Shown here: one piece after another, positions 45,320 to 56,066 of the stretch | Layout: each line of letters begins with the position of its first letter | How positions within the stretch are numbered: position 1 is the stretch's first letter | Source of the DNA: Paralithodes platypus | Lineage: Eukaryota; Arthropoda; Malacostraca; Decapoda; Lithodidae | NCBI GenBank assembly: GCA_032716605.1 | Contig: CM064519.1 | Span: 24,514,191 to 24,578,190, forward strand | Reading direction: 5' to 3' | Length of the DNA stretch: 64,000 nucleotides | The notes under the pieces: model-generated | Database searches by the model: none | What the model was told of the DNA's origin: nothing | Seen by the model: only the letters and a program-made list of their open reading frames with translations | Position numbers and translations under genes: made by a program

Positions 45320-46608
45320 TCCTTCCTCCCCGGGCAGCATTTATAGAGGTCGATAGTCCTATCCGGGCGTTGTATGTAAACATAGGCATATTTTTGTTAT
45401 TTTAACTGCTAGAGAATTCACACAAATTTCAAAAGTTAGCCCTTACCGGTACTTGTATAAGAACATAAGAACATAAGAAAATGGGAGTCTGCAAAAAGCC
45501 GATCGGCCCATACAAGGCAGATCCCTGTCACACCCAACCCCAATTACAAGGCCCAATTATAGGCCCAACTCACTAATACCTTAAGTACTGCCCCCACCAA
45601 AATGATCAGGGATTAACACAAGATTACAGGGGTCTGCTGAACGCCGATTGGCCCACACCTGGTAGATCCCCCTCACACCCAACCCATCTCGTCCATATGC
45701 CTATCTAATTTTATCTTAAACCTCCCTATCGTTCTTGATCCCACTATATCACTTGGTAGCCTATTCCACCCATCTACAACTCTGTTACCAAACCATTATT
45801 TGCCTATATCTTTTCTGAAACAAAATTTATCTAATTTGAAACCATTTGTACGAGTTCTTTCGCTATCACTGAGCTTTAGTACATTTTTCATGTCCCCTTT
45901 ATTAATCCCACTAACCCACTTGAATATATCATATCCCCTCTAACTCTGCGTCTCTCTAACGAATGTACAGTAAGCCTAATTTCTTCAACCTTTCTTCATA
46001 CGGAAAATTTCTAATATTATGGATTATTTTTGTCATTCTACGTTGTACTCTCTCCAATGAATCTATGTCCATTCTGTAATAAGGACACCAAAATTGAACA
46101 GCATAATCCATATGGGGTCTCACTAATGACAAGTAAAGTTTTAAGATAACATCAGCAGTTCTGTTACTCACACTCCTAGATATGAACCCTAGAATCCTGT
46201 TTGCCTTGTTACGAACGCTTATACATTGTTTTCTAGGCTTCAAATCATTGCTAACAAACACACCTAGATCTTTCTCACAGTCTGAGTTTTCTAATTCCAT
46301 ATTAGCTAGTTTATATTTAACATTTGTATGCATCTTCCCTATCTTTAATACCTTGCATTTGTATCTGTAGACTGGCGTTGAGTAGAGCTCTTTAGGTCAA
46401 CTGGTTCAAGTGTGATGATGATTTCCGTGGAGAGAGTTTTTGCTGTTTTTCCGCGGATTTAGCAATATCAGGACACATTGGAAGACTAATTTTCGCTCTA
46501 ACTGGTAATGGCGGACAAGGTCGGACTTCTTCTTCTTCTTGCTGAGGCTTGGCGGCGCTCCGATCGGCTTTGTTTACAAACGTTTCGAAGGCGGCTTTCA
46601 AAGCACAC
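45320..46608 (+). mobile_element. G-family MITE, copy 1 (holds LINE D)
   Basis: TTAA at 45316-45319 and 46609-46612. The left end is (T)CCTTCCTCCCCGGGCAGCAT. Element sequence is at 45320-45458 and 46359-46608. It is an inverted copy of the unit at 49785-50191, sharing cgggcgttgtatg-like, gaattcacaca, gtcaactggttca and tttgtttacaaacg parts. Confidence 0.75.
45459..46358 (-). mobile_element. LINE D: 5'-truncated CR1-like element with TTCTTATG 3' repeats
   Basis: Flanked by TTGTAT at 45453-45458 and 46359-46364. The minus-strand frame (46333-45956) has KDLGVFVSNDLK, LVRPHMDYAVQFW and QRRMTKIIHN, the end of a CR1-type RT. The 3' end is an ~8-bp microsatellite, TTCTTATG, preceded by ggcagatccctgt...ctcccattttc. 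Confidence 0.8.
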
Positions 46609-46685
46609 TTAACCCCTTAAACGCGTAAATGCCCTAGGGGCAAGGGTATTTATTTGTGAATTTCTAGCCTTGAATTTTGACATGT

Positions 46686-48340
46686 AATAAGAAGGGCTAT
46701 AGAAAAAATGAACAGAAGTAAGACCCCGGGACCGGATGGGATACATCCAAGAATCATAAAGGAAGGAGGTGAGATGTTAGTAGAGCCATTAAAAATGTTA
46801 TTTGAGGTATCTTTTAATACAGGACAAATCCCAATGGACTGGAGAGAGGCGAACATAACAGCTATTTTTAAGAAGGGAAAGAGAAATGACCCAGGAAATT
46901 ATAGACCAGTCAGTTTGACAAGTGTTGTGTGTAAACTAATAGAAATGGTAGGCTAATTAGAGAAGGAATAATGGAGCATATGAAATCAAACCAACTTTTC
47001 AGTGGGAGACAGTTCGGATTCTTGCCGGGGAGGTCGACAGTACTACAGCTAATTAAGGTGGTAGATGATTGGATGCAAATTCTGGAGGATGGTGATGTTA
47101 TAGATGTGGTATATTGCGATTTTATGAAGGCCTTCGATAAGGTCCCACATAAAAGGTTAATAGAGAAATTTAGTTGCTATAATATAGGGGGGAAATGTGT
47201 GAAATGGATAGAAGCCTTCCTGAAAGATCGGAGACAGAGGGTACTGGTGAATGGAATAGGCTCGGGGTGGAGGGAAATTACAAGTGGGGTACCTCAAGGA
47301 TCTGTGTTGGGACCACTACTGTTCGTTATATTTATCAACGACTTACCTGAAGTTATAACTAATGGAAGTGAGATATACCTGTATGCGGATGACACTAAGC
47401 TGTATAGAAGAGTGAGGAGTAAGGAAGATGTGGGTTTGCTTCAAGGAGATGTGGAGGGCATGAAGGGATGGTCTGAGCATTGGTTAATGCCTTTTCATCC
47501 AAAAAAATGCGAGCACATGCGGATTGGGACAAGCAAGATAGACAAGGTAGGATACAGTATGTATGAAGCGATGGAGGAAGTTAATGCAGAAAAGGATATA
47601 GGAGTAGTGATAGACAATAAGTTAAATTTCTCAGAACATTTAGCGGAAAAGATAAACAAAGCCAATAGAATTGTAGGGCTGATAAGGAGGACATTTGTGT
47701 CACTTGACGAAGAAATCTTCAGGAATCTCTATACAGCGCTGGTTAGGCCGCACCTGGAATATGCGAACCAGGTGTGGGCTCCATATATGGTAAAGGATAT
47801 AGAAGCAGTGGAGAAAGTGCAGAGGAGAGCTAGCAAGCTAGTACCAATGTTGAAGAACGCGGGCTATGAGCAGAGGTTGAGGACACTGGGGCTTCCGACA
47901 CTGGCATATAGGAGAAAGAGGGGATATGATAGAGACTTTTAAGCTAGTGTCAGGAACGTATGATGAGGATGTGTGTGAAGGTATCTTCTTGACGCGGGAG
48001 GGAACAAGAACGAGAGGACACTAAGAAAATTTACAAAGAAAGAAATAGGCTTGAAAAGGCAAAGAACTCATTTTGTGATAGTGGTAAATGAGTGGGACGC
48101 ACTGCCCCAGTATGTAGTCGATTCCGAATCAATAAGGAAGTTTGAAAGTAATCTTGGTAAAGCATGGGGAAGACAAGATTTGAAGTTTGATTATAAAGCA
48201 AAAATACAGAATAGTAAAAATGTTGCGTCTGCTACCGCCGCCGCCAACACCGTGAACGACCGCAGCAGTGCAAGTACTGGCACTGAGCTGGATACACAGG
48301 CCTAGTTTGCCTTTTTCCAGAGGATCTACTGTAAGAAACT
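46686..48340 (+). mobile_element. LINE C2: 5'-truncated CR1-like LINE
   Basis: It starts inside the RT at aataagaagggctatag and runs to ctactgtaagaaac. Frames: 46708-46956 (GPDGIHPRIIKEGG, NYRPVSLTS), a break near 46950, 46971-47942 (FGFLPGRSTV, AFDKVPHK, GVPQGSVLGP, YADDTKLY), a break near 47930 and 48051-48305 (C-terminus to TGTELDTQA). It is inactive and highly similar to C1 and C3. Confidence 0.85.
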
Positions 48341-48854
48341 AAGATAATTTGTTATATTTACAATATAAAGCATTATTTGTTTTCAATGTGCTTTTATTTT
48401 ACATATATGATGAATATATGAACCTTGAAGAGCAATAAAATAAATGGGAAAAGCATTTGGGTGGTGAAAATCGTAAATATTCCCCACCCGGTCGTATTCT
48501 CAGGCGTGAGCCAACGAGTCACACACCCTCCCCTCTTGCTGTCTCTGACTCAACTGAAGCACTCCCGCGGTGTCTCGGTGTTATATAACGATCTTTTATG
48601 CAACCCACTTGTGCTACATTACTGCGGGAGAGAAAAATAACCGATACATGTTGAAAATAGAAGGAAAAATAGGTGATAATTGAGGAGCGGGGGGGGGGGG
48701 GTGAGAAACATATGGATAAGTGGTAGGAAGTACTAGAGGGGAATTAACTCGCCTAATGACATACTCCTTTGTTTTAAGAGCCCCTGGGGTGCTTTGGAAG
48801 GTTTTTTTTATGGTCTTGCTTCCGTGAGGCCTATCGCGTTCGCTATGATGACCC

Positions 48855-49094
48855 GGGATGGATGTAGAGTTCGGGCGTACGGTCGTCATTGTTTACATAG
48901 GGCGATCGCCGCGCTCACACTTACGTTCCCGTCTATTTCGACGCTATATTTTCTGCTATTTGCCCCCTGTCATTACTACATGAATACTAGGTTAGGTTAG
49001 GTTAAAATAGACGGGAACATGATGGGAAAGGTCCGACGCCACTACGCGTAATGTAAACAAAGATGGCGGTACGCCCGGTCACTACATCCTACCC
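48855..49094. mobile_element. 240-bp foldback-family element V with 8-bp duplication
   Basis: GATGACCC flanks it at 48847-48854 and 49095-49102. Ends: GGGATGGATGTAGAG on the left; from the right, GGGTAGGATGTAGTG; both continue into CGGGCGTAC. It shares all its parts with the 40-42.6-kb foldback cluster, so it defines that family's ends and target duplication. Confidence 0.8.
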
Positions 49095-49132
49095 GATGAC
49101 CCTTCCGTGAGGCCTCGCGCTTGATGGGTTAG

Positions 49133-49296
49133 GGAAGCTTTCAAGCATACGGATTTTAAAAGGACACCCGGGCTCCGGGCTTTCGCAAGGTGCGTCCTTT
49201 TAACCCCTCCTGCCCAGGAAGCATTTTAAAATGACACCGCGGCAGATGGGCATGAGCCCGGGTGTCATTTTAAAATCCGGAAATCTTGAAAGCCTA
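49133..49296. mobile_element. short hairpin MITE H (TTAA-type)
   Basis: Between TTAG 49129-49132 and TTAA 49297-49300. The ends GGAAGCTTTCAAG and, from the right, TAGGCTTTCAAG lead into ggattttaaaa on both sides, so nearly the whole unit can fold back. Two inner blocks, aggacacccgggc and gcccgggtgtc, are also complementary. Confidence 0.65.
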
Positions 49297-49300
49297 TTAA

Positions 49301-49780
49301 CCCTCCAGCCCCGGCTACGCATTACATAAATATTCCCCGAAACCGGGGGTTTTGGCCGAAAAACGTCTAGGCTAGGCTGCCGTATATTTGTTAATCTGAC
49401 TGCTTCCCGCATTCCCACGCATCCCCAAGCGTAGCTGTGTTATTTACCTGTAGAATGGCGTTAAGTAGAGCTCTCTAAGTCAACTGGTTGACTTGTGAGT
49501 ATGATTTCATTGGAGATAACTTTATGGCAAAAACAGCCACTTTACACTACTTTTCGATACTTAACAACAACATACAGGCACACACGAACAAGCGACGCTC
49601 TCCTTCTTGTGGCCGGAGATGTGGGGCGTCGGTCTAGCCGGCTGTTGTTTACATGCGTCGGACCGACGCCTCGCACAAGAAGCTCACAGGCTTTCAACCA
49701 CTTGGGCGTTAAAGAGCCCTTCCGGGTAGCTCGTGTATGCTTTTTTATGGGTGTTCAAGAGCCCTTCCGGGAACAGAGGG
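49301..49780 (+). mobile_element. E-family MITE, copy 3
   Basis: TTAA at 49297-49300 and 49781-49784. It aligns with 29784-30268 throughout, starting CCCTCCAGCCCCGG and ending ttccgggaacagaggg. Like the 37249 copy it lacks the CAGTA insertion. Confidence 0.85.
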
Positions 49781-49784
49781 TTAA

Positions 49785-50191
49785 GCGTAGTTTGAAAGCC
49801 GTGCGTCGAACCGTATGTAAACAAAGCCGGTCGGAGCGACGCGCACCTTCAAAAACAATAAGGAGAAGTCGGACTTTTGTTGTTATTGTTTAGTAGAACA
49901 AGATTAGTATTTGTTATTGTCCGATATTGCTCAATCCGTGGCAAAATGCTCTCCACGGAAATAGTCATCACAACTGAACCAGTTGACCTAGAGAGATATA
50001 CTCACGATAGTCAACAGATACGAAACAGGGCTACGTTTTGAGATGTGTGGGAATTCTCTAGCAGTTACAATAACAAAGATAGGGCTAGGCCTATTATGAC
50101 GTTTTTCGGACAGATCGCCCGGATCTAAATGCTGCCCTTTGGAAGGTGAGCCCTGACAAGAAGGGTTAAAATGCTGCCCGGGCAAGAAGGG
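49785..50191 (-). mobile_element. G-family MITE, copy 2 (reverse)
   Basis: TTAA at 49781-49784 and 50192-50195. The right end, read from the minus strand, is CCCTTCTTGCCCGGGCAGCA, repeated after an inner TTAA (50166) as CCCTTCTTGTCAGGG. It shares a core with the E family (gtcaactggtt, cgacgc, atgtaaacaaagcc), so E and G are related subfamilies. Confidence 0.75.
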
Positions 50192-52956
50192 TTAACCCTC
50201 CAGCCCCGGGCCCCTAAGCACCCCCGTATACCTTGGTACCGGGTGTTTCGGCGATTATTGTGCTATTAATTCAGCTGAAACTTAATAAAGACAACATGGA
50301 TTATTATGAATAAAAAAAACAAAATGTTCGTCTCGCCTTCATCTGTAGAATGGCGTTGAGTAGACGTCTCTAGCCCCAGTGGTTGCAGAATGGCGAGTGT
50401 GCGAAGGAGTGGAGGCCTCGCCCCGGCCCCGGCTAGTGCGCACCTAGTCGCTCGTCGCACCAGTCTTTGCGTCCGATAGGCGATTTTAGTTTTTGATGTT
50501 GACAATTGGATGTTTGTTGAGATTTTTATAGTTAGTTTGAGGACAATCATATAAAAGTACAGTATGTGTATTAGGGTGTCACTGTCACTGATATTGCTAA
50601 TTTTCACTCGATACCGTACTTTTTATTACTAATTGGGCTAAGTTATTTCTTACAGTTTCTTACAGTAGATCCTCTGGAAAAAGGCAAACTATGCCTGTGT
50701 ATCCAGCTCAGTACCAGTACTTGCACTGCTGCGGTCGTTCACGGTGTTGGCGGCGGCGGTAGCAGACGCAACATTTTTACTATTCTGTATTTTTGTTTTA
50801 TAATCAAACTTCAAATCTTGTCTTCCCCATGCTTTATCACGATTACTTTCAAACTCCCTTATTGATTCGGAATCGACTACATACTGGGGCAGTGTGTTCC
50901 ACTCATTTACCACTCTATCACAAAATGAGTTCTTTGCCTTCTCAAGCCTATTTCTTTCTTTGTAAATTTTCTTAGAGTGTCCTCTCGTTCTTGTTCCCTC
51001 CCGCATCAAGAAGATACCTTCACACACATCCTCATCGTACTTTCCCGACACTATCTTAAAAGTCTCTATCATATCCCCTCTCTTTCTCCTATATGCCAGT
51101 GTCGGAAGCCCCAGTGTCCTCAACCTCTGCTCATAGCCCGCGTTCTTCAACGTTGGTACCAGCTTGCTAGCTCTCCTCTGCTCTTTCTCCACTGATTCTA
51201 TATCCTTTACCATATATGGAGCCCACACCTGGTTCGCATATTCCAGGTGCGGCCTAACCAGCGCTGTATAGAGATTCCTGAATATTTCTTCGTCAAGTGA
51301 CACAAATGTCCTCCTTATCAGCCCTACAATTCTATTGGCTTTGTTTATCTTTTCCGCTAAATGTTCTGAGAAATTTAACTTATTGTCTATCACTACTCCT
51401 ATATCCTTTTCTGCACTCACTTCCTCCATCGCTTCATACATACTGTATCCTACCTTGTCTATCTGGCTGGTCCCAATCCGCATGTACTTGCATTTTTTTG
51501 GATGAAAAGGCATTAACCAATGCTCAGACCATCCCTTCATGCCCTCCACATCTCCTTGAAGGAAACCCATATCTTCTTTACTCCTCACTCTTTTATACAG
51601 TTTAGTGTCATCCGCATACAGGTATACCTCACTTCCATTAGGTATAACTTCAGGCAAGTCGTTGATAAATATAACGAACAGCAGTGGTCCCAACACAGAT
51701 CCCTGAGGTACCCCACTTGTAATTTCCCTCCACTCCGAGCCTATTCCATTCACCAGTACCCTCTGTCTCCGATCTTTCAGGAAGGCTTCTATCCATTTCA
51801 CACATTTCTCCCCTATATTATAACTTCTAACTTTCTCTATTAACCTTTTATGTGGGACCTTATCGAAGGCCTTCATAAAATCGCAATATACCACGTCTAT
51901 TACATCACCATCTTCTAGAATTTGCATCCAATCATCTACCACCCCCTCCAGCCCCGGGGGCTATAGCTTGCGACTGTGCTGCGGTACCGGGTGTTTTGAC
52001 GATCTTTGGGCTATGTTAACTACTCTGTAAGTCAATGAATATGGCATGTAATGTTGTGAATAAAAAAGAATAATGTTCCACAAACCTTCCTCTGTCGAAT
52101 GGCGTTGAGTAGAGGTCTCTAGCCCCTCTGGTTGCATAATGGTGAGCGCGGGAAGACGAGTGCTTTTCGGCGGCAAATTCTTCCCGCATTCAGACGCGTC
52201 GCCCCGGCCATGGCTACAACACACCTAGCCGCTCGTCGCGCCAAAGTATTTATCTCCCTTAGACGATTTTAGTGTTTGATATTGAGAATGTGATGTTATT
52301 TGATATTTTTCTAGTTATTTTGAGGCCAATTATATAAAATATGTTTATTAGGGTATCACTGTCACTGATATTGCTAATTTTCACTCGATACCGTACATTT
52401 TATTAGTAATTGAGGTAGGTTATTGTTGTATTAGGCACTGATTATTCGTTATCACAGGTGTTTATTATACTTTGGCCATCAAATATTAGGTCTTGTGTCA
52501 CTTTCACTTTGACAAATATGCTTTAGAGAGTGTCACTGTCACAGATAATGCTCATTTTCACTCGATACCGTACATTTTATTAGTAATTGAGGTAGGTTAT
52601 TGTTGTATTAGGCACTGATTATTCGTTATCACAGGTGTTTATTATACTTTGGCCATCAAATATTAGGTCTTGTGTCACTTTCACTTAGTTATATGATTTG
52701 TAAACGTTTTATATACAATTTATTGTGTCTTTTTTCACTGATTTATATATTTCTATAGGTTCTAATCATATGAATGTCACTTGGTATATACAGTACATAT
52801 GTGTCACTTTCACATATTATTATGGTGTAATTGTATTTGTATAAATGTTTTCATAATATATGACTTTTGTATAACAATAAATTGGTTTACTTCCACTTTT
52901 TGCCTATATATATACTGTACATATTGTCATTATCTTTGGCACTTTCACTATGATTA

Positions 52957-53163
52957 TTAGAACTCCAGCTTGGAGTGGTAATCAAAGAAGCACTCTAAAG
53001 CACAGAGTGCCACCTTGCACTCCACACACTCCATGGTTGACTTTTTACCTGGCCTCGGCCTCACCCTGCTGTTGTAGCAGACATGGCACCGCTTCTGCTG
53101 TGTTCTTCCTGATTCATTCTGAGGCAGGGAACCAAGCCTGTGCCTAATCAGTATTGAGCACAC
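52957..53163 (-). pseudogene. piggyBac transposase C-terminal cysteine-rich domain, out of frame
   Basis: The frame reads RHRLGSLPQNESG, then KRCHVCYNSRV, ECVECKVALCALECFFDYH. The spacing C-x2-C ... C-x2-C ... C ... C-x3-H is that of the piggyBac C-terminal zinc-binding domain, which binds the element ends. It overlaps the end of the main frame (53148) in another phase, so one indel near 53155 separates it from the catalytic part. Confidence 0.8.
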
Positions 53164-55742
53164 TGCAAGCGGTCAATAACGGCGGGCCCAGGATGTGCCA
53201 CTGCCCTCTGTGGCGTAGCATACTTCTCCAGGAGCTCCGTCAACACCTGCTTTTGGAACCTCCGCAGGCTATTGAACTTCATGGGTGTGTTCACATTCCG
53301 AAGCTTGTATATATTGTAGGCATTCAGAACTGACATGTCCACCATATGCAGAAAGAACTTTTTGTACCATCTGCACGAGGTACGCAGGCAGTCAATGAAG
53401 CCTATCTGCATGTCGGACTTGTCCACCAGCCTCATGTTGATGTTGTAGTCCAGGACAGCATCGGGCTTGGTCACCCTGGCCTGGGTGCGGCGATCCACCT
53501 TGCCAGTCTCCACCATTTCCCCCTTGTGGATGGTGGTCAGGAGGTTGACCTTCCGCTGGTCGTGCCAGTGGATAGCCAGAATGGGCCCCGACTTCTTCTT
53601 GAACACATCACCTTTTTTGGTCTTTGGAGGGAAAGGTGGCATGCCCTTCCTTTTCCCTCGTACTGTGCCTACAGTCCCCGTCTTGCGCTCATGCAGGTAC
53701 TGTGAGAGAGTGGGGGACGTGTAATAATTGTCCGTGTAGAGGACGTGATTCTTGTGAAAGTAGCGGTCCATCATGGCTTGCACCACTGCTCCGCCAAAGC
53801 CAATGAGGGGGTCCACAAGCAAGTCCCCTTCCTTCCCGCTGTAGACCAGGAAGTCCAGGACATAGCCAGTTTGGCAGTCGCACAGCACAAAGAATTTTAT
53901 GCCAAAGCGATGTCTTTTTGAGGGGATGTACTGCCGGAAGCTGAGTTTTCCCCGGAACAGCACAAGAGACTCGTCAATGACGACCTTGCGGAAGGGCTTG
54001 AAGTAGGAGGTGAAGCGTTCTCGCATCATCTCGTACAACGTCCTAATCTTCCACAGCTTGTCACCGAGGTGGACGTCGGTGTTGGTGACAAGATGGAGCG
54101 CTGCGAGGATATCAAGGTACCGGTCGCGAGACATATATTTCCCGAAGGCAGGGGTGGATATCAGATCATTGGTGATCCAATAGTCAGGCAACCTATGCTT
54201 CTTGACATGAGGCATTAGCATTGTGAGTGCCAGGAACACCATGAACTCTTTATGAGTCACTGGGGTCCACTGCCTCATGTGGCCCTTGGTCACCTTTCCC
54301 AAAAAGTGGACCTGGAATTGGTGCTGCTTATTTGTCTCTTTGACAACATAGCCTACCACCTCCTCATCAAAGAAGGCCTCAAATAGTTCGTGTGGTGGAG
54401 CATTGGGGCCTGCAGGAAAATTGGGGGTAATGCCTGAACCCTCCAGTACCTCATCAAAAGCTGGCACATCAGGGTTGTATCCATCCCCATCAACTACGTC
54501 TTGCCACTGAAAAACGTAGAATGGGTCTTGTCTACGCTGACGAGGAGCTCCAGCTGGTGGCCCAGCACGCCCACGGCCAACTCGGGAGGCGCGCGCCCTA
54601 GGGCGGCGGGCAGGGCGGCGGGCAGCACGACGGGCAGCACGACGCCGGGCCAAGCGGATGGGTCGAGGGTCGTCGATGTCCATATAGTCATCGTCAGAGT
54701 GGTCATCTTGCCCTGACGGTGGACCTATGTAATCATGGCCAGAGTCTTCAGAGAGGTGCCCTTCATCATCAGTGGCCCCCACATAATCTGGCGGGGAACC
54801 AGTGATGCGTGGGCGGCGTGCGGGTGGGCGAGGTGGGGAAGGAGTGGCAGGTGAGGCTGTGTCCCCCCGAGGTCCTGGGCTCCTTGGCCTGCGACGAGTG
54901 ACAGAAAGCAATGTTTCACTGTCACTAGGCCCAGGTATTGGTGATGCGAGCTCAAAGACTTCTTCAGGAAGACATGTTGAAGGCGGGAGAGGTGGGGAGG
55001 ACCGTGGGGAAAGTTGCGGGGACGTATGGCTGGGGCCGGCAGGGGTGGACGCCGCGGGAGCCTCGAACAAAACTCTCTTACTTTTTTTTTTTTTTTTTGT
55101 ATATTTCCTACCTTTCCCCTTTTCGGCAGCAGTATGTCTCCTGTCGGGGGACCTAGGAGGCAAATAGGCCGAAAGTGGGGGGTCCTCAACCCTTGGCAAT
55201 GGTGGGGGTGGTGGGGAAGAATGCGGGGCATCCGGGTCATCTTGGGTGGCGTGGGTAGATAAGGGAGACAATGGCGGACGAGAAGGGTCACCACGCTGAC
55301 CCTCACTCACAGCCTCATCCTCACCAAGTATTTTTGCTTGTTCCCTAGCTGCCGCGGCCGCCTTCTCAAGTATTTTCTGCTTATACAAGTGTAGCTTGAA
55401 AGGCGATTTACCTGGGGAAGGGCTTGGAGTCGTGTCACTTATGCGAAATTTGGTGAGTGACCTTGAACTCTCCCACTCACTCACTCTCTCAAGTTCACTG
55501 TCTTTAGGTAAACCAGCTTCCTCAACAACTGGCGGGTGCCCAACCCCGAAAAGGGTTGAAATAGGGGAGCTATCCCCCCGCCAAAGGTGGCTTTCTAGGG
55601 CCTTTCCTAGCTGATGCTGAGAGGATTGGGTTCTAGTCATGTGGTGATGGGCTGGTCTAGCAGAGTGAGAACTGAGCAATCTCTGCCATACCCATAGCTT
55701 ACTCTGACTGTTCCTTTTACTTATATATTTTCTAGATCTCAA
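53148..55742 (-). CDS. piggyBac transposase, main part with catalytic domain
   Basis: 864 codons. Residues ~1-340 are low-complexity, Pro/Ser-rich and acidic; ~360-385 is Arg/Ala-rich (RRRAARRAARRPARR) and may be a nuclear signal. The transposase domain (~450-840) has DDE-type Asp residues in VIDESLVLFRGK (~590), YTDNYYTS (~667) and LVDKSD (~772), the D,D,D triad of piggyBac. It cuts and pastes at TTAA with no net footprint. The true start probably lies in an upstream exon (56850), so the ATG at 55742 is only the first in this frame. The C-terminal zinc domain is frameshifted off. Confidence 0.85.
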   Translation of the reverse strand: MRSRKYISKRNSQSKLWVWQRLLSSHSARPAHHHMTRTQSSQHQLGKALESHLWRGDSSPISTLFGVGHPPVVEEAGLPKDSELERVSEWESSRSLTKFRISDTTPSPSPGKSPFKLHLYKQKILEKAAAAAREQAKILGEDEAVSEGQRGDPSRPPLSPLSTHATQDDPDAPHSSPPPPPLPRVEDPPLSAYLPPRSPDRRHTAAEKGKGRKYTKKKKKSKRVLFEAPAASTPAGPSHTSPQLSPRSSPPLPPSTCLPEEVFELASPIPGPSDSETLLSVTRRRPRSPGPRGDTASPATPSPPRPPARRPRITGSPPDYVGATDDEGHLSEDSGHDYIGPPSGQDDHSDDDYMDIDDPRPIRLARRRAARRAARRPARRPRARASRVGRGRAGPPAGAPRQRRQDPFYVFQWQDVVDGDGYNPDVPAFDEVLEGSGITPNFPAGPNAPPHELFEAFFDEEVVGYVVKETNKQHQFQVHFLGKVTKGHMRQWTPVTHKEFMVFLALTMLMPHVKKHRLPDYWITNDLISTPAFGKYMSRDRYLDILAALHLVTNTDVHLGDKLWKIRTLYEMMRERFTSYFKPFRKVVIDESLVLFRGKLSFRQYIPSKRHRFGIKFFVLCDCQTGYVLDFLVYSGKEGDLLVDPLIGFGGAVVQAMMDRYFHKNHVLYTDNYYTSPTLSQYLHERKTGTVGTVRGKRKGMPPFPPKTKKGDVFKKKSGPILAIHWHDQRKVNLLTTIHKGEMVETGKVDRRTQARVTKPDAVLDYNINMRLVDKSDMQIGFIDCLRTSCRWYKKFFLHMVDMSVLNAYNIYKLRNVNTPMKFNSLRRFQKQVLTELLEKYATPQRAVAHPGPAVIDRLQCAQY

Positions 55743-55904
55743 GTGACGGCGTCTCTAACGTGGATTGACCTCCCAATCTACCAAGATTGGAAGCCAAAGC
55801 GTCACATTTTTTCCCTTGCCCCTCAACTTTCTCTTCATAATTGCTGAGGGGCACAGGGCCCTGGGTGGGGCTTTGGTTTCCCTGGCGTTTCCGCACCCTC
55901 CTCA

Positions 55905-56066
55905 AGCTCCCCGCCATGGAGTGGCTTCGGTCACCCAGGCTTTATTGTGGTCGGCGGGGAGGGTTCTGTGGGGGCGCTCGGTTATGGCCTTGGCCTTGCT
56001 CGGGGCCTTGGGGCTGTTCGGCCAGGCAGCTTGGGGAACAACAACAACAACAACAACAACAACAAC
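55905..56066 (+). mobile_element. SINE-like unit with LINE A tail, copy 1
   Basis: Begins agctccccgcc, contains gagtggcttcggtcaccc and gtgggggcgctcg, and ends ggctgttcggccaggcag followed by (AAC)n. The last ~85 bp match the 3' end of LINE A. A second copy at 62231-62386 starts at the same base. It could also be a truncated member of a LINE A relative, since the frame ending GLFGQAAWG is similar. Confidence 0.6.

Larger units (their letters stand above)
46613..49128 (+). mobile_element. B-family MITE, copy 2 (holds LINE C2 and element V)
   Basis: TTAA at 46609-46612; the right site is TTAG at 49129-49132, presumably a decayed TTAA. Element sequence at 46613-46685, 48341-48854 and 49095-49128 aligns with B1 from about 12842 to 13482, including gggaaaagcatttgggtggtg and cttccgtgaggcctatcgcg. 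Confidence 0.78.

Noticed and set aside
54494..55306. Alternative frames within the piggyBac N-terminal region on both strands
   Set aside because: GC-rich, Pro/Ser-rich DNA leaves several phases open; only the 53148-55742 frame leads into the catalytic domain.
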